Shown here: positions 10,251-23,104 of the stretch, piece after piece
Position numbering within the stretch: the stretch's first letter is position 1
Layout: each line of letters starts with the position of its first letter
Origin: Karalla daura
Taxonomy: Eukaryota > Chordata > Actinopteri > Chaetodontiformes > Leiognathidae
Reading direction: 5' to 3'
NCBI GenBank assembly: GCA_029224185.1
Contig: CM055211.1
Coordinates: forward strand, 865,558 to 929,557
Length of the DNA: 64,000 nt
Notes under the pieces: model-generated
Told to the model about the DNA's origin: nothing
The model's database searches: none
The model's input: only the letters and a program-made list of their open reading frames with translations
Made by a program: the position numbers and the translations under genes

Positions 10251-13224
10251 TCTAATCAAGGTTGCCACGGCGATGGCAACAGGCTCTACAGATTCGAACC
10301 CCATCTCCGAATGGCCATCTCCAACCGTTCTGACGACGGTTGTGATGTCCTAAACGGCCAAAGGACGTCCAGGAGAGGAAGAGCAAATAGAAATAGAGCA
10401 CTAGAGCAAGACTGTTTCCTGCGAGTTCACCGCCCTACAGTTCTGAGGCTGACCCTGGCTTCCCGACAAAGAGAGGAGTCGACGGAGGGTTGATAGTTGA
10501 AATCTGGCCAGACCACGGACACGTTTATACGGAGAAAACCTGCTCTTTTGCTGTACATAAACCTGCTGCGTATTGAAACAACTCCTTTAATAGCCTCCTC
10601 ATCACGTAGCAGATAAAAGTGACTTTCCACTGGAATTCAGTGAAGCCCAAAAGTAATACAGCTCCCAGCTCTGCATGCACCACAATGATCACTGCCCCGA
10701 AACATGTATGGAATGCACATTTTGAGGTTCGGCCTCTAATATCGAAAAACGGTTTTATTGTCTCAGGAGGTCGGGGTGAGAGATTCCAGGTTCACCCGCA
10801 CCCTCGACCGCTGACCCTCCTCCACCCCATTCTCTCTGCACCGCTGGCCCCGCCGCGCACAACAGATGGCTATCGCTGTTCTGCTCAGCCCCCGGTCCTC
10901 CTGCTATCACCACAGAGAGAGAGAGAGAGACGGAGAGTGAGAGAGAGAGAGAGGAGGCAGGCGAGGGCAGGAGGCTCAGGGCTGATGTTGAATTTCACAG
11001 CCTACAGCCTCTGGATTAGCGAGACCGGGGGGGGGGGGGGGGGGGGGATGGGGGGGGGGGGTGTCTGACGGACAGGCGGGTGGAGGTGGAAGGTGGAAGG
11101 TTGGCGCCGTCAAGCGAGAAGCGCCCGCGCGTCTGGGGGCACGCTCCGGCTGTCTGGCAGATACGAGTCACTCAGGTGATCGCTCGCTCCTCTATTGGTC
11201 CAGCAGCTCTGGAAAGCTGCCGCCAAGCCAGTGCTGTCGGCGCCAATATCCGAAACAAGCTGACTAACAAAAGATACGAAAAAAAACAACTAAAAGACAC
11301 ATTTTTCCAATAAAGGTAAACTAACTGATTCTCTGCCCAATGAGTGTATCACTATGCGACAAAATTATGAAACCTGGCATTGAATTTATAAAAAAATGAT
11401 CTAAAATGGGTACGTAGCCATGACGCAGACAAGTTTCAAGCTATACAACTTTCAAAATTGCAAACCCGATCACGGCTTAAACAGGGATATGATTGCTGTG
11501 GTTCGCTCGCATATCCCCACAGGTATCACCTCATGACGTGCCCTTAAACCCTGTCCCTCCGTTCTCCCTCCCTCCCACCCGTTTTGTGCCCGGTGGCGTG
11601 GCAGACATCTGCAGGTGCCTGTCTGCACTGCACTGGGTAAAGCCAGGGGGTACGCCCTGGACCTGTCACCACTCACACACGTTCACAGCGTTCACTTTCC
11701 CACTCACACCCAGGGGGCGATGCAGACTCTCCGATAGGCCCCAACGCGTGTTCTGGACCGTGGGTGAGGTACCCAGAGACACCCCGCGCACACATGAAGT
11801 AGAACGAGGCATCAGTGACACCAGTGCACGGAGCTGATATTACGCAACAATGTTAGTTTCACGCCATGTCATGCCCGTGGTGGAACAATAAAAATCTAAA
11901 TATAATTATAAAAGCACCTTGGAATAGGTTTCCTCTCGATGATACGGGTGGAATCACCATGTCGCAGCTCATCTGAGTTATTTTAGCACCTTACCTTAAA
12001 TCTAGTTTCACTGATCGGTCGGTATTGGTACATCTGAATCATGAGCCTGGCCTTTCATGCCTCCATCTGTCTGATGGGGCCGGGGCTGATTGGCTGCAGA
12101 GGAGGTGTGTATTAGTGTGTGTGTGTGTGTGTGTGTGCGTGTGTGTCGGAGCCCTCCTGTGGAGCTCCTAACCCTCAGCCTCCAGGTTTCAGAGGAGCGT
12201 TATCAGCAGAGCTTCAGGCCACCCCCACCCCCCTCCAGCTGCACGCTGAAGGCAAGGGAAGGGGAGGGGAGGGGGGGGGCACGGTATCGCCCCCTCCGCA
12301 TCGCAGAGCGGCGGCGGCGGCTGCTTGCCAGACGGAGATCCGCGGCGGCGGGTTTTGGGCCGACAGACGCGTCCCCCCCCCCCCCCGAACGGGAGCGCCG
12401 GCGTGCTACGCCTCGCGGAGCGCGTCGGCTTACGCCTCGTCTGAGATTCACTTTTGCTCCCAGTAGATTAAACGCACACTTCAGTTCATCTCACAGCGCC
12501 TCGCTTAGCGGGGGGAACGCGCCAATGATGGGCTCCTCACTCGCCTTGCATGCGAAATGCGTACAACGTCTCCGTTTTTTTGGGGGGTTTTTTTGTAGCT
12601 GCCTGCCACAACTCCCTGCGAATGACAGTCGGGTGAAATTGAATATTCCCAAGTGGAATTATGGGGGTGGGGGGCGTTCGATTTGACTTCAGTCATACCT
12701 TAACAGCGATCATTCATTAGAAACGACAGATTCGGCGTGAAAATGAAGCTGTCCGGTGTGGCGCGATAAACATTCCTCGCCCTAGGGCAAATCATCGTGA
12801 GGACCAATTGTGGCACAAAATAAAGGCGTGCTCTATTCTATTGATTTGGTACTTACATGTAACAGCCATGAAGGGAAAATGGAGAAACGCATAACGAAAC
12901 GAAAAACGTCACGCAGTTTAAAAACTGAAATCCCTTGTTAATCTTAGAAAGACGAAACGTGTTTGTCCCAAGCACGTTGTTTCCGATCTAAACCCTGAGT
13001 TGGTTAGCACACATGCTCAGTTTGAACGTACACAGGAAATAGCACAGTCCCCTGCAACAAAGAATCCCTACAAGTGCAACTTCTGGGGCATTTTGTAAAT
13101 TCTCGGAACTGCTCTGACACCCAACCACTCTGAGTGACCGCAAACACATTAATTGAGGGCGTACAGTCTTCGCACCCCATTCAAATTGGAAAAAAATATT
13201 GGTTGAATATGACATTGTTAATGT

Positions 13225-13715
13225 TAGAATGCAGGGATGGACTGGTCCGATTACTGGTATCGGGTATCGACCCCACACAGACTCTAATGAGATCCAGGGG
13301 CCAAACTTTTCACATCAGTTCCATCTGGCATAGAGAGAATCATTATTATTATTAGATAATTAGAGAAGATAATTAGAGCAGATAAAAACTGTTCCATCGA
13401 CATCTGGACCTCCGATGTGTTTGCACAAAAGTTTATGATGGCATTTGATTACTGTTTACTGATTACTGTTTGTATGGTTGACTAAGTCGGTTGTAGCTCT
13501 GGCTTGTAGTGAAAAATCATTTAATGAGAAATAACAATTTGCACAAAATCTTCTCATTTCTGTGCATCTATTCGTCCCATTGTGGTTTACCAAGTTAGGA
13601 AATTAATGTTTGAGTTAATCAAATCAGTCTCTTCCATACGGCAAGATATACAGTTTATAAAGTCAATAATGGTATCGAATTGGTATCGGGTATCAGTATC
13701 GGGACTGAAAAAGTC
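13225..13715 (+). mobile_element. Decayed hAT-type DNA transposon fragment
   Basis: At about 13,390-13,452 one frame reads CSIDIWTSDVFAQKFMMAFD, resembling the hAT transposase DxWTS motif region. TATCGGGTATCG-like sequences lie on both sides (about 13,256 and 13,684). No intact open frame. Confidence 0.4.
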
Positions 13716-13899
13716 AATCTGGTGCATCCATATTATCATGGGCTAATAGCCCATGAGAATATGGGCCAATACTGGTTATATGGGCTAATGCTTAGCCCAT
13801 ATGACTATTCATTCATCATGTTCCCACTTTGTACCAAATGGTGTCATGGGGAGGGGGGGGGCTACAGGTGCCTACTTGCAGTGCACATTTCCAATTAAC

Positions 13900-14060
13900 G
13901 TAAAACATACAGGTTTTTGGACAGTGGGAGACACACAGCAGCTATGGAAAACTGGGAAACCGCCCAAACTCCACAGAGAGAGGCCTTCGGTGTGACCAGA
14001 GTGGCAAACCGGCGACCTCTTACTGTGAGGCCAGGTAGCCTGAACCACGAGTATTCGCAA
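13900..14060 (+). mobile_element. Decayed fish dispersed repeat
   Basis: The order GGAAAACTGGGAAACCGCCC, AAACTCCACAGAGAGAGGCC, then GACCTCTTACTGTGAGGC mirrors a very common teleost repeat (contig-wide 'aaactccacacagaaagg...ctgtgaggc' consensus, from memory). Family name not assigned. Confidence 0.4.
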
Positions 14061-15077
14061 AGAAGTAAGAAGTGGAGAGGGGTTTCCTTGAGTCAACTGG
14101 AAACTGACCAGAAGGTGTCCATCGGCACCCTACCACCTCTTCTCCATGCTGGCACATTTTGATATGGATCCGATTTTAAAGCAACGTCCTCCTTATTTCC
14201 AGGATGCCAGCCGAATCAGCTTATAATAAGACATATAATCACATAAAATCATGTATATCATGTGTATCCCATAATCCATGACACTGGAATCCTGACAAAA
14301 GATTTGGTTGCTCATGTCCAATGAAACTACTTAACTTAATGTTCTAAAGTACTATCATGACCAATTATCATACATACCCTGACTTTCATTTCAAATAAAG
14401 CATGCGTTCTGTAATGTACTTAAGGCAAATAGGTTATGGGCTAAACGTTGAGAAGGTGAAGTCGACATGTGTTCACGTCACCTTTTACGATGATTTCGTG
14501 AGTAGGAGGATTCTTGTAAAAAAAAAAGGGGGTAGTTGGCTTTTTTATTATCTTTACACGGAGTGGATTGCACAAATTTGAAGAAAAGTTTGTCGAGTTT
14601 TAAAACATTTTTTTGTAAATATCTACACAAACATGCCTTCCTTCAATTTAGAGCAACCTGTACGTTTCTAAATATGCAAACCAGCTGTCCTTTCATGCTT
14701 AGACAGTAATCGTGCAGTGCTGTAATAATCATTCAAATACATGAATGTGTTGCATTTCGGCATCAGATTATTAAGGCGATCAAGGTGTGGCATAAAGGTA
14801 CTTTCTAAACTATTAATATTGTAGCTGTCCGAGATCACATAATACGCAACTATCACAATTTTTTAACAGGCCACAAAAGCTATTATGGAGTATATACAGC
14901 AACACTGATAAGAGAAAGAAATACAGCTAAAACTCTGACATCACATACTTAAGCTGTTCCTTTCAGATATGAAGCAGCATCAACACAGACCCTCCCCATC
15001 GTGACAGCGGAACTCCAAACAGCTCAGCTCAGCTCAGCTGCCCGGACCGGAGCAGCAGGTAGACCGCACGCGAGTAC

Positions 15078-15177
15078 CTTTGCGCTCGGAGCGTTTCTTC
15101 CTCCTCCTCTTGAACCTGCGGCGGATCAGGCAGCAGTAGGCTGCCGTGGCATGGCGGCTGTCCAGCAGCAGGGCCAT
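15078..15177 (-). CDS. adarb1: adarb1 R-domain N-terminal exon (ADAR2R-type)
   Basis: Minus-strand ATG at 15177 in a good Kozak context (GCCATGG) opens 33 codons that start MALLLDSRHATAAYCCL and end in a dense basic run IRRRFKRRRKKRSERK, then leave one base (G) before a GTACTC donor. ADAR3 has a comparable N-terminal R-domain (KRRRRRRSKRK) that binds single-stranded RNA, with the same reading phase after the Lys as far as I recall it. A homologous optional exon has been reported in mammalian ADAR2, well upstream of the classic first coding exon. Here it lies about 12.5 kb upstream of the next identified coding exon. The surrounding GC-rich DNA (15.1-15.4 kb) could be an alternative promoter with 5' UTR. 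Function is inferred from the basic motif and position. Confidence 0.7.
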
Positions 15178-15502
15178 GGCTCGGGCTGACGGACGCTCGG
15201 CTGTCCCCCCCCCGCGGCTGTCCTGCGGGCTCCGGCGCGTCCCTAACGCTACGGCGCGGACCCGGAGTGCGCCCACACAACTTTGGATGGAGGGGAGGGG
15301 AGGGAGGCGGGAGGGAGGCGGAAGGGAAGGAGGGGAGGGGCAGCCAGTCTACCATGAAGCAGCAGGCGGAGGGGCTGCTGGCACGTCGGCGCCTGGTAAA
15401 TGGTTGTCAGATAAACGAGCTGGGATGTCTCCCGGTCTCCTACTCCTCCCTCCTCTGTCTCTTTCTGGCTCGAGCCCCCCTCCCAGCCCCAACACCCCTG
15501 CA

Positions 15503-15505
<3 letters not shown>

Positions 15506-15546
<41 letters not shown>
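15506..15546. repeat. (CA)n microsatellite
   Basis: About 20 CA units. Confidence 0.97.
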
Positions 15547-15548
<2 letters not shown>

Positions 15549-15822
15549 TCCAGTCTCTGGGCTCTGATGAACTTGGCAAGTGCTTTTGAAAAAAAGAACC
15601 AAATGCCTTGCTAAATGTGCACTGGTAAGATACGGGGAAAATGACCATAATACTCTCAGAAAACAAAAATATATACCATTTAATACAATTACCTTTGGAA
15701 ATCGAATGTCATTTTGTGCGTAGAAATGCATTTTTATTCCTATTTTAGTCTGCCGATTTATCTAGTGATGTAATAATTTGCCTGTATATATTTTTTGAAA
15801 TTGTAAAACTGACTTATCTATC

Positions 15823-15823
<1 letters not shown>

Positions 15824-15876
<53 letters not shown>
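15824..15876. repeat. (CTAT)n microsatellite
   Basis: About 13 CTAT units. Confidence 0.97.
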
Positions 15877-16894
15877 TTAATCAGCACTTCAAGGTGAATA
15901 TAGGCATCAAAAAGACTTTTTGAAGATGTGTCACAGTCAAACAAATCCTCTTTGTGCTTACTTCCATCAACTATCTGGAAGAACTTTGTTAGATTGATTG
16001 ACCGATCGTCTCAGTGGGAGATCTTACTTACAAGTGAAAAAACCTGTCACTCCATCTTCATGTTGCTCGACTGTTTGAAGTCGCAGACCTAATGTTACTA
16101 CGTTAGGTCTACAACTTCATGATCATCACACATACCCAGCTTGAAGGTGCACTCGTCAGCTTCTCTCATGGATGGGATCACAATATGGAACGTAGACGGG
16201 ACTGGGCTGAGCAGTAGCAACTTCTAAAAAGGTGGCAATATGCCAGTCTGGCATTTGTGTGTTGTTTTACTGGCCCCAGCCAAGGCTTACAAGAAAAAAA
16301 CAAAAAACAACCTGCAACTGTGCTGTATTTCATCTGAATGCTCTGTAAATCGGAAAGCATGCGACTTCACCGAGAACAGATCATTTACTTATGAGAAGTT
16401 TATAACCGATGATATAACAATTGGTGCAATCCACTACTACACATGTAAAAGTTTATTGAAGCTACTGAAAACTATTTCGAAACATCGTATCAAAATGTTG
16501 TATTGTGTCAGCATTTTTCTTATTTTTGTTATTCAAGGCAGTTACAAATGTGCATTCGGGCTTTGGTTGTGTGTTTGGGGGGGACACTGTGATTAGTAAG
16601 CATTGAATCAAAAAATTACCAACTAAATAACTAGTACTGAAAATGACTATTGATAACCCCATTCGTGTGCCTGAGCTCCGGCTTTAACGGAAAGCGCAGT
16701 GTGGCCACTGCTTCAGTCTCTGTTCCCTTATGTTGCGCATTAGTCCGCGAGAAAGAGGAGCGGGGATGAGGCAGCCAGAGACGAGCTGCCCAACGGGAAC
16801 GAACTGTGCTGCGGTGGTTCAAGAGCCAACATTGCCCCCGTGTGGCCGCCCCTGGAACGACAACATCACGGCTGAGGAGAAACCTCAATCTTCC

Positions 16895-17229
16895 ACCTGT
16901 GTGAAGTTGGCACCCCATACGTTGAAAATATGAATAAAAGCGCTCTGAATCGTTTGTGCGTCGTTTGTGCACGTTTGTGCAGGCAAAATTTACATTTGTG
17001 CGCAAACCGTTTTTAAGATATTTCACTTCTAATTTTTGGAAAGTAGGTCGCTCAGCGATTAGCTTAATGCTAACATTGCATTGAAATACCCATTGACGAG
17101 CTAGCGCATTAGCATCGCTCCGTTTTTAAGGTCTTCTTACATCATTATGAACCGTTACTAAAACGCACAAACGATTCAAAGCGCTTTTATTCATATTTTC
17201 AACATGTGGGGCGCCAACTTCACACAGGT
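16895..17229. mobile_element. 335-bp MITE with about 66-bp terminal inverted repeats
   Basis: Ends read ACCTGTGTGAAGTTGGC on both strands. The inverted arms match over about 66 bp with about 4 differences. The element is flanked by the direct 9-bp repeat CAATCTTCC at 16,886-16,894 and 17,230-17,238, a target-site duplication. No coding capacity. A 9-bp duplication suggests a Mutator-like (MULE) source; a 10-bp reading (TCAATCTTCC) is also possible. Confidence 0.85.
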
Positions 17230-18369
17230 CAATCTTCCTCTCCTCATGGTCACGTGACCATTTTGACAGAGTGGATATACCACAGCCAACAGATGAACTG
17301 AGGGTACTGAGGAAGGCGCTAGGTTAACGGACTGGTGACCTGGGTATTTACCCTGACCCTGATGTGGCAAAACAACGTACGCTGCATTCACAGGATACTG
17401 CGGTACAAATACACAAGTGACGATCACCCAGAGTCCACCACGATCGCTATGTATAATGCTTTGGCGTCGCCGCATATGTTCTTTGGCGTTCTCGGTTAGG
17501 GTTTCAACTTAACCGGGATCAGCAAACGACAGAAAAAAAGCCGTTCGCATCATTTCAAATACAAAGTACAACGCCCACAGCGAGCCGAGTCTGAAGAGAT
17601 TGAGATAGCTAAAAGTTAGCGACATGTGTACAATGCAGTGTCTTAAGTACTGTCAGAAATGCATCCTCAACGAATAGCCATCTCATCTCATGTCCACGTT
17701 TACGACGAATGATAACATACGTCAACGTAACGCTGCGCATGGTTCAGACCTGTTTGGACCAAAATGGCTCAAAGCTGCATGATGTTCCACAGACCCCTCA
17801 CACTTGCACAAACCGATGTCGGCGTAAAAGAGAAGATATATACCCATGGCAAATGTGGATTTAAACAGCATACAAAAAAACCACATGATCTCAAAATACA
17901 ATGCCGTATGTACCCGAGAAGATTGTTATGTATATGCTTAACTTTCTACCTCATGTACCTCATCTTCTAAATTTCTTTTATATATTTCTTGTATGTGTGT
18001 ATATAAATATATATACATACATATATATACACACACACATATATGGAGAGAGAGAGGGAGAGAGAGAGATACTATGATCCGTATTTGTATTTGGAGAATG
18101 TAAATGCCTCACTCAAATAAATCATTTCTGATTCTGATTCTGATTCTCACACCATAAAAAGCCACTTTGAGAGACGGACTCGTCTCTGAATCTAAATCTA
18201 AATAACGTGTTGGAGAACTGCCTTCCCTGTAGGTTGAACCACATGGCCACGATATGGTGATCCAGATTTACTACTCTAATTTTTTACTGTATATGAACCT
18301 TGTTTGCGACGCTGGCCCTAATTTGCCTGATTGTCCATCTGATGTGCGACCTAAACTTCATCGTGCGGG

Positions 18370-18545
18370 ATGGGAAACTGGGATGTGTGGTCAACTCGGC
18401 ACAGTCGTCCACTGATTCGATCCAACCACGTGGACGGACAGCCCGTGTAGATTCTGCAACCAGTGTATGAACGGGCGAGTGTGTTTCTATTCGTATCGAG
18501 CCTTGAGTGGTCATGAAGACTAGAAAAGCACAATACAAGAAACGG
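18370..18545 (+). mobile_element. SINE-like fragment
   Basis: Contains GCAACCAGTGTATGAACGGG and AGCCTTGAGTGGTCATGAAG then ACTAGAAAAGCACAATACAAG, resembling the 3' part of a common fish SINE-type repeat. No clear Pol III A/B boxes checked. Confidence 0.4.
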
Positions 18546-19066
18546 CACGTTCACCAACCTGGCTTATGTTGCCTTCAGCGCTTGAAAGGGCTTCACCAAC
18601 ACGCGACTCTGAAATAAAGAACATCAAAAGTGTTTGGCATCAATGTGTAAGCACTTAAAATCACAAGAAAAGACGTAAATGCAGAAAAGACGATGGAGGT
18701 GCCGACCCTTAAACACCAACCACCTCTAAATTGAAATCGCACAACTTTGGAAAATTAGAAAATCGTTCAAAAAAAAGCACAGCTTCAGCCGTTTGTTTGT
18801 TTCTCCAAGTTCAGGTTACACGGAGCATCCTGCAGGTGGCGCAGCTGCGCTTTAGATCTCGCGACGGTCTGTCTTTCCTCGCTGTGCGCCCTCCTCCCGC
18901 TCCCCTGCGCGCCTTAAACATTCATCACAGCTGAAGGGGGCTCACGCAGATTCAGGACATTTCGACGCGCGAAGAGTGGAAACACTGCCAGCGCATGTCG
19001 TCCCCCCTGCTCCCTCCAATAGCCAGAGTTGTAAGAGTTGTCGGCCTGGGAACACTGTTGAGCTAG

Positions 19067-19275
<209 letters not shown>

Positions 19276-20179
19276 AGTGAGAGAGGGAAAGAATGGTTAT
19301 TAGAACATATTCTGAATGTTATGTGAATGCGCTGGGTGTCATAGGGTCTGCGGAGCATCTTTTCTGGGAATCCGTTGAACATGTGCGTTAAAACATTAAA
19401 CGTTAAAACACCACTAACTCGTTTCTGGTCCTGGAAAGAGACATCCGGACCCTAAAGCCCGGGCGGCTGCCCGACCACATCCAGGTCTTGCCGACGCGTC
19501 AGCTTCTTTTTCCCAGGCTAAATGGACTCGGGATCGATAAAGCGCCTATGAGCTCAGTGTCACTTCAGATCTTACGTCTTCGTATATACATTTTGTCTGT
19601 GTCTGATCCCGAGTGCCAAGGAGTCATGGTGGGAAAGAATTTGAGGAACTGTTTTTGTCAAATTTTTGCTTTCCACTTGCCACAGTTTTAACTGCCATAG
19701 TTTTAATACGTTTAATACGTTTTAATGAGTTGTACGCACAAAGGGGTCCTTGTGCAAATACAAGTTTATTCTATGAACAGAATGTGAACAAAGGTTCTCA
19801 ACATTTATTACATTTACACTATTTGCAATTAGTCAATACACTTAAGACAACTGCATAGATACCAATGCGCATTTACGGCAGATGGGTGGTGTCCTATCCA
19901 GTTTCCATAGAGCATCCATGTTCCGAGCGCTGCCTATGCTGAGCATGCAGATGCTCTTGACTGAAAAAGAAGAATGGACAAAAGCAATCGAAGTTCCAAA
20001 ACTGAGTGAGTTCAGAATGAGCGGAACATTTGACGGAAGAACCGAAAAGGTTGTTTAGGAGTTCTTCGGCTTTCAAAAAAAATCTGATATTAATTCATCT
20101 AAAGTTGGAGCCACAGAAGGCAACACAAGCAGGTTGCTTCACCACTGCATGAAACTAAGATCTGCATTCTCCATGTCTG

Positions 20180-20423
20180 CCAACCCTAACCATAGCCCTA
20201 GCCCTAGCCCTAACCCTAGCCCTAACCCTAACCTTAACCCTATCCCTAACCCTAGCCCAAACCCTAACCCTAGCCCTAACTCTAACCCGAGCCCTAACCT
20301 TAACCTTAACCCTATCCCTAACCCCTAACCCTAGCCCTAGCCCTAGCCCTAGCCCTAACCCTAACCCTAACCTTAACCTTAACCCTAACCCTAGCCCTAA
20401 CCCTAGCCCTAGCCCTAGCCCCG
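20180..20423. repeat. Degenerate telomere-like array
   Basis: About 40 hexamers of CCCTAA interleaved with CCCTAG, CCTTAA and CCCTAT. Interstitial, since unique sequence lies on both sides. Confidence 0.95.
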
Positions 20424-21354
20424 GTCGTGCCTGAAACAAAATACCATCATATACCGTGACACTGATATCATTTGGAGAAACACGGCACGCATAAGACGCG
20501 TAAAAAACGGCACACATGAGATGCCCACACACTCCGATACCTACACACACACGTGGATTTGAAAAATAAAAACACGTGCCATTCACTTTGGACCACACTT
20601 GGCCGAGACTCTCTGCAGTCAACCCGAAACGGTGGAGTTCGCTCGAAACAAAGAGGAAGAGGGATCGCGGCCCGGCCCGTGATGACGTTCTCGCGTTCCG
20701 TTCGGGGATCGCGACGCCCACCGCCTCTGGCCGTTTCCAGCCCGACCGCGACTCGACAGAGGGACCCCGCAACGGCGCCCAAACGGTGACGAGCTCGGTG
20801 ACGGGGCGACGGGGTCGAGCCAAAAATACCCCCGCGGTCGAGAGTTTGAACTCTGCGCGTCCTCGGTGTCAATCACAGAGCTCTTTACCGCTCTAAAATG
20901 GAAACAAACTGCGCTTCAGCTGCCGGCTCTGGGCTGCCTAACAGGGTCGATCACACACACACACACATGCACACACACACATACACACGCACACACACAC
21001 ACACAGGCAGACATGCACACTTGAATTCCACCTTTTCCACCTTTTGTGACGTCAAAAATCCATCCCCAGTATATGTTCACGATTCAGCCATCTTTCCTCT
21101 CCTACTAACGTGCCAGTCCGCCTCCAAAGCGTCCACGGGAGGTCATGGAAAAGTCGATTTCAGCACCGTGATCTGGCCACAACAACCTCATCACCGCGGC
21201 AAAAAGAGAACACTGAAAAAAAGTAAGTATCCGACTCCCGAGACCTAATGTCTATACTTGCAGGGTTTATTTCTACAAATGAGTCTGTACTGATCTGGGG
21301 GTTTCAGTACGTGTAAATCTGAACTGAACTGAACAAATCATGGTTCGATCGATC

Positions 21355-21503
21355 GGAGACTCTAAATTGCCCCTAGGTATAAGAGAGGGTGGTGTATGTG
21401 CCCAGTGACCTGCCCGGGGGTGTGCGTGCTGTGATAGGCTCCCACAGACCCGGGCCACACCATTATGACACAAAACGTGCGAGATGATGGATGGATGGAT
21501 GCG
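21355..21503 (+). mobile_element. Fish dispersed repeat ending in (GGAT)n
   Basis: CTCTAAATTGCCCCTAGGTA followed by a CCAGTGACCTGCCCGGGGG block and a GATGGATGGATGGATG tail matches a well-known teleost repeat. Related decayed copies appear at about 25,840-25,990 and 50,890-51,040. Confidence 0.5.
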
Positions 21504-23104
21504 TACCGGTCATTTAAAAGTACCTCTCCCATGACCCAACACACTTCACCTCATCCAAAATGTAATTCTTTTCGAAGCGGCCCATAAATCAGACCCCGAC
21601 GGGGCAGCTCCTGCGGCCCGTATTTAGAAATCCAAGCGCTCCCATTGTCCTCAGCGGGGAGCCATTGAAAGATAGCCACAGAAAAACAACATTTCTGAGT
21701 CGCGTCCTCTTGCCACATTTCAGGGAATCACCGGCATCTGGAGAAACAACCGAAACTGTTGAAACGATTAGTTCAGGAATAGATGCAATTCTTCAATAAT
21801 TCACTTAAGATTGAGGCCTCTATTTTAGAGGATGCTCAAGCAATAATTGAATAAATCTGTGCCACCCTGTGTCTTGGACGACCAGTGTGGCATAGCGTCG
21901 GCATATTCAACACGGGTAATGCTCACATGTTCTTTCTCTTTCTGTCTGGATCAAGTTTAGAGGATTGGGTAATTGGGTAACGTTCTGCCCGTGTCCGCCT
22001 GGGTTTTCTCCAGGTGTTCCCGCTTCTCCCACGGTGCAAAGATCTGTGCTCTGACTGAACCGTAAAGAGGACGCTTACCCCACAATCATGCGACGTGATG
22101 CGATTTTTTCCCACAGTGTCTCTTGTTCACGGATCTGTGGACTCAATTAGGGTGCGAGGAAATCAGAGCGCGTCCTGACAATTGGAAGAAGGGGGGGAGG
22201 GGGGGGGGGGGGGGGGGGGGGGCAAAGGCAGGAGGATGCACGTTTCTTTCCTCTCTCCCAAATCCCGCAGCACAGGCGGATGCGAGGCAAACACGGGGGG
22301 GGGGGGGGTGTCTGTAGCCTACTTTCACACATTTGCATATTTTTTTTTTCCAGAGAGGGGAAGGCGGCGGTTTCGGGAGAGGCAGGTTGGTGGGGTGGGG
22401 GGCGGGGGTAACGCGAGGGCCTGGAAAGGACGAGACGAGTCAGCGTTTCTGTGGATGAAAACGTGCTCCCGGCTGTGCCAAAACGTATGACGCCAGGCTT
22501 CGTCCTCCTAATCAGATTTTTTGCTGTAATTTACTGTGCATCGGTGGGCATTTTAAGCGTTCAAAGAGCCACATGTCGGGAGACAGTGCAGCAGTTCCCA
22601 TCACTGGCGCAGCAGCTGCTAAACGAGGGGAGAGGCCAGCACACCAAGCCTCCGGTGGAGGTCGCGGAGGTCGCGGAGTCTCATGGTTATTCAAACTACC
22701 GCACAGCTGCGCATCCCCCTCTTCGAATGCATCCGCGTCACCTCGGCCGGAGTCGCCGACCTCTCCACGAGGACGCAAAGTGGAGCTTTACTCGCGTCAA
22801 GGCGGCTCGGGGATGTTCAGACATGCCTCACATGCTCGCAGGCATCCACTCGCGCTCATCTGTCGGGCAAATGCAGATCTACGCGCGCTACGACGCGCGG
22901 AAAAGTCGTCTCTCAAAGTGCGATTTCCATTTCGCTTATCATCTCGCGCGCGCTTAATGTTGCAAAGCCTGCCGCTCCACACTCTAAAATGTGGAACGTC
23001 TATTTGTATGCGGGGACGTGACAACATGGAAATCCCGCGCCGCAATAATAGTATTAATAATATCAGTAATAGTAATAATCAACTTCCTCTGGGATAAATA
23101 AATT

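Larger units (their letters stand above)
2617..15077 (-). other. adarb1 intron (12.5 kb) rich in repeats
   Basis: Between the 23-nt exon and the R-domain exon. It holds a 320-bp duplicated segment (3484-3802 and 5517-5850), a 47-bp minisatellite (4600-5005), homopolymer C and G runs, (CA)n, a GC-rich island at about 8000-8900 and a decayed hAT element near 13.2-13.7 kb. A linking coding exon is expected somewhere here by reading phase but I could not identify it. Strong-looking minus-strand donors occur near 11,993 (AAG|GTAAGG) and 12,852 (CAT|GTAAGT) without convincing acceptors. Confidence 0.55.

Noticed and set aside
20155..20823. 222-codon minus-strand open frame rich in Gly/Leu/Arg/Val
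   Set aside because: Much of it is a translation of the telomere-like hexamer array.
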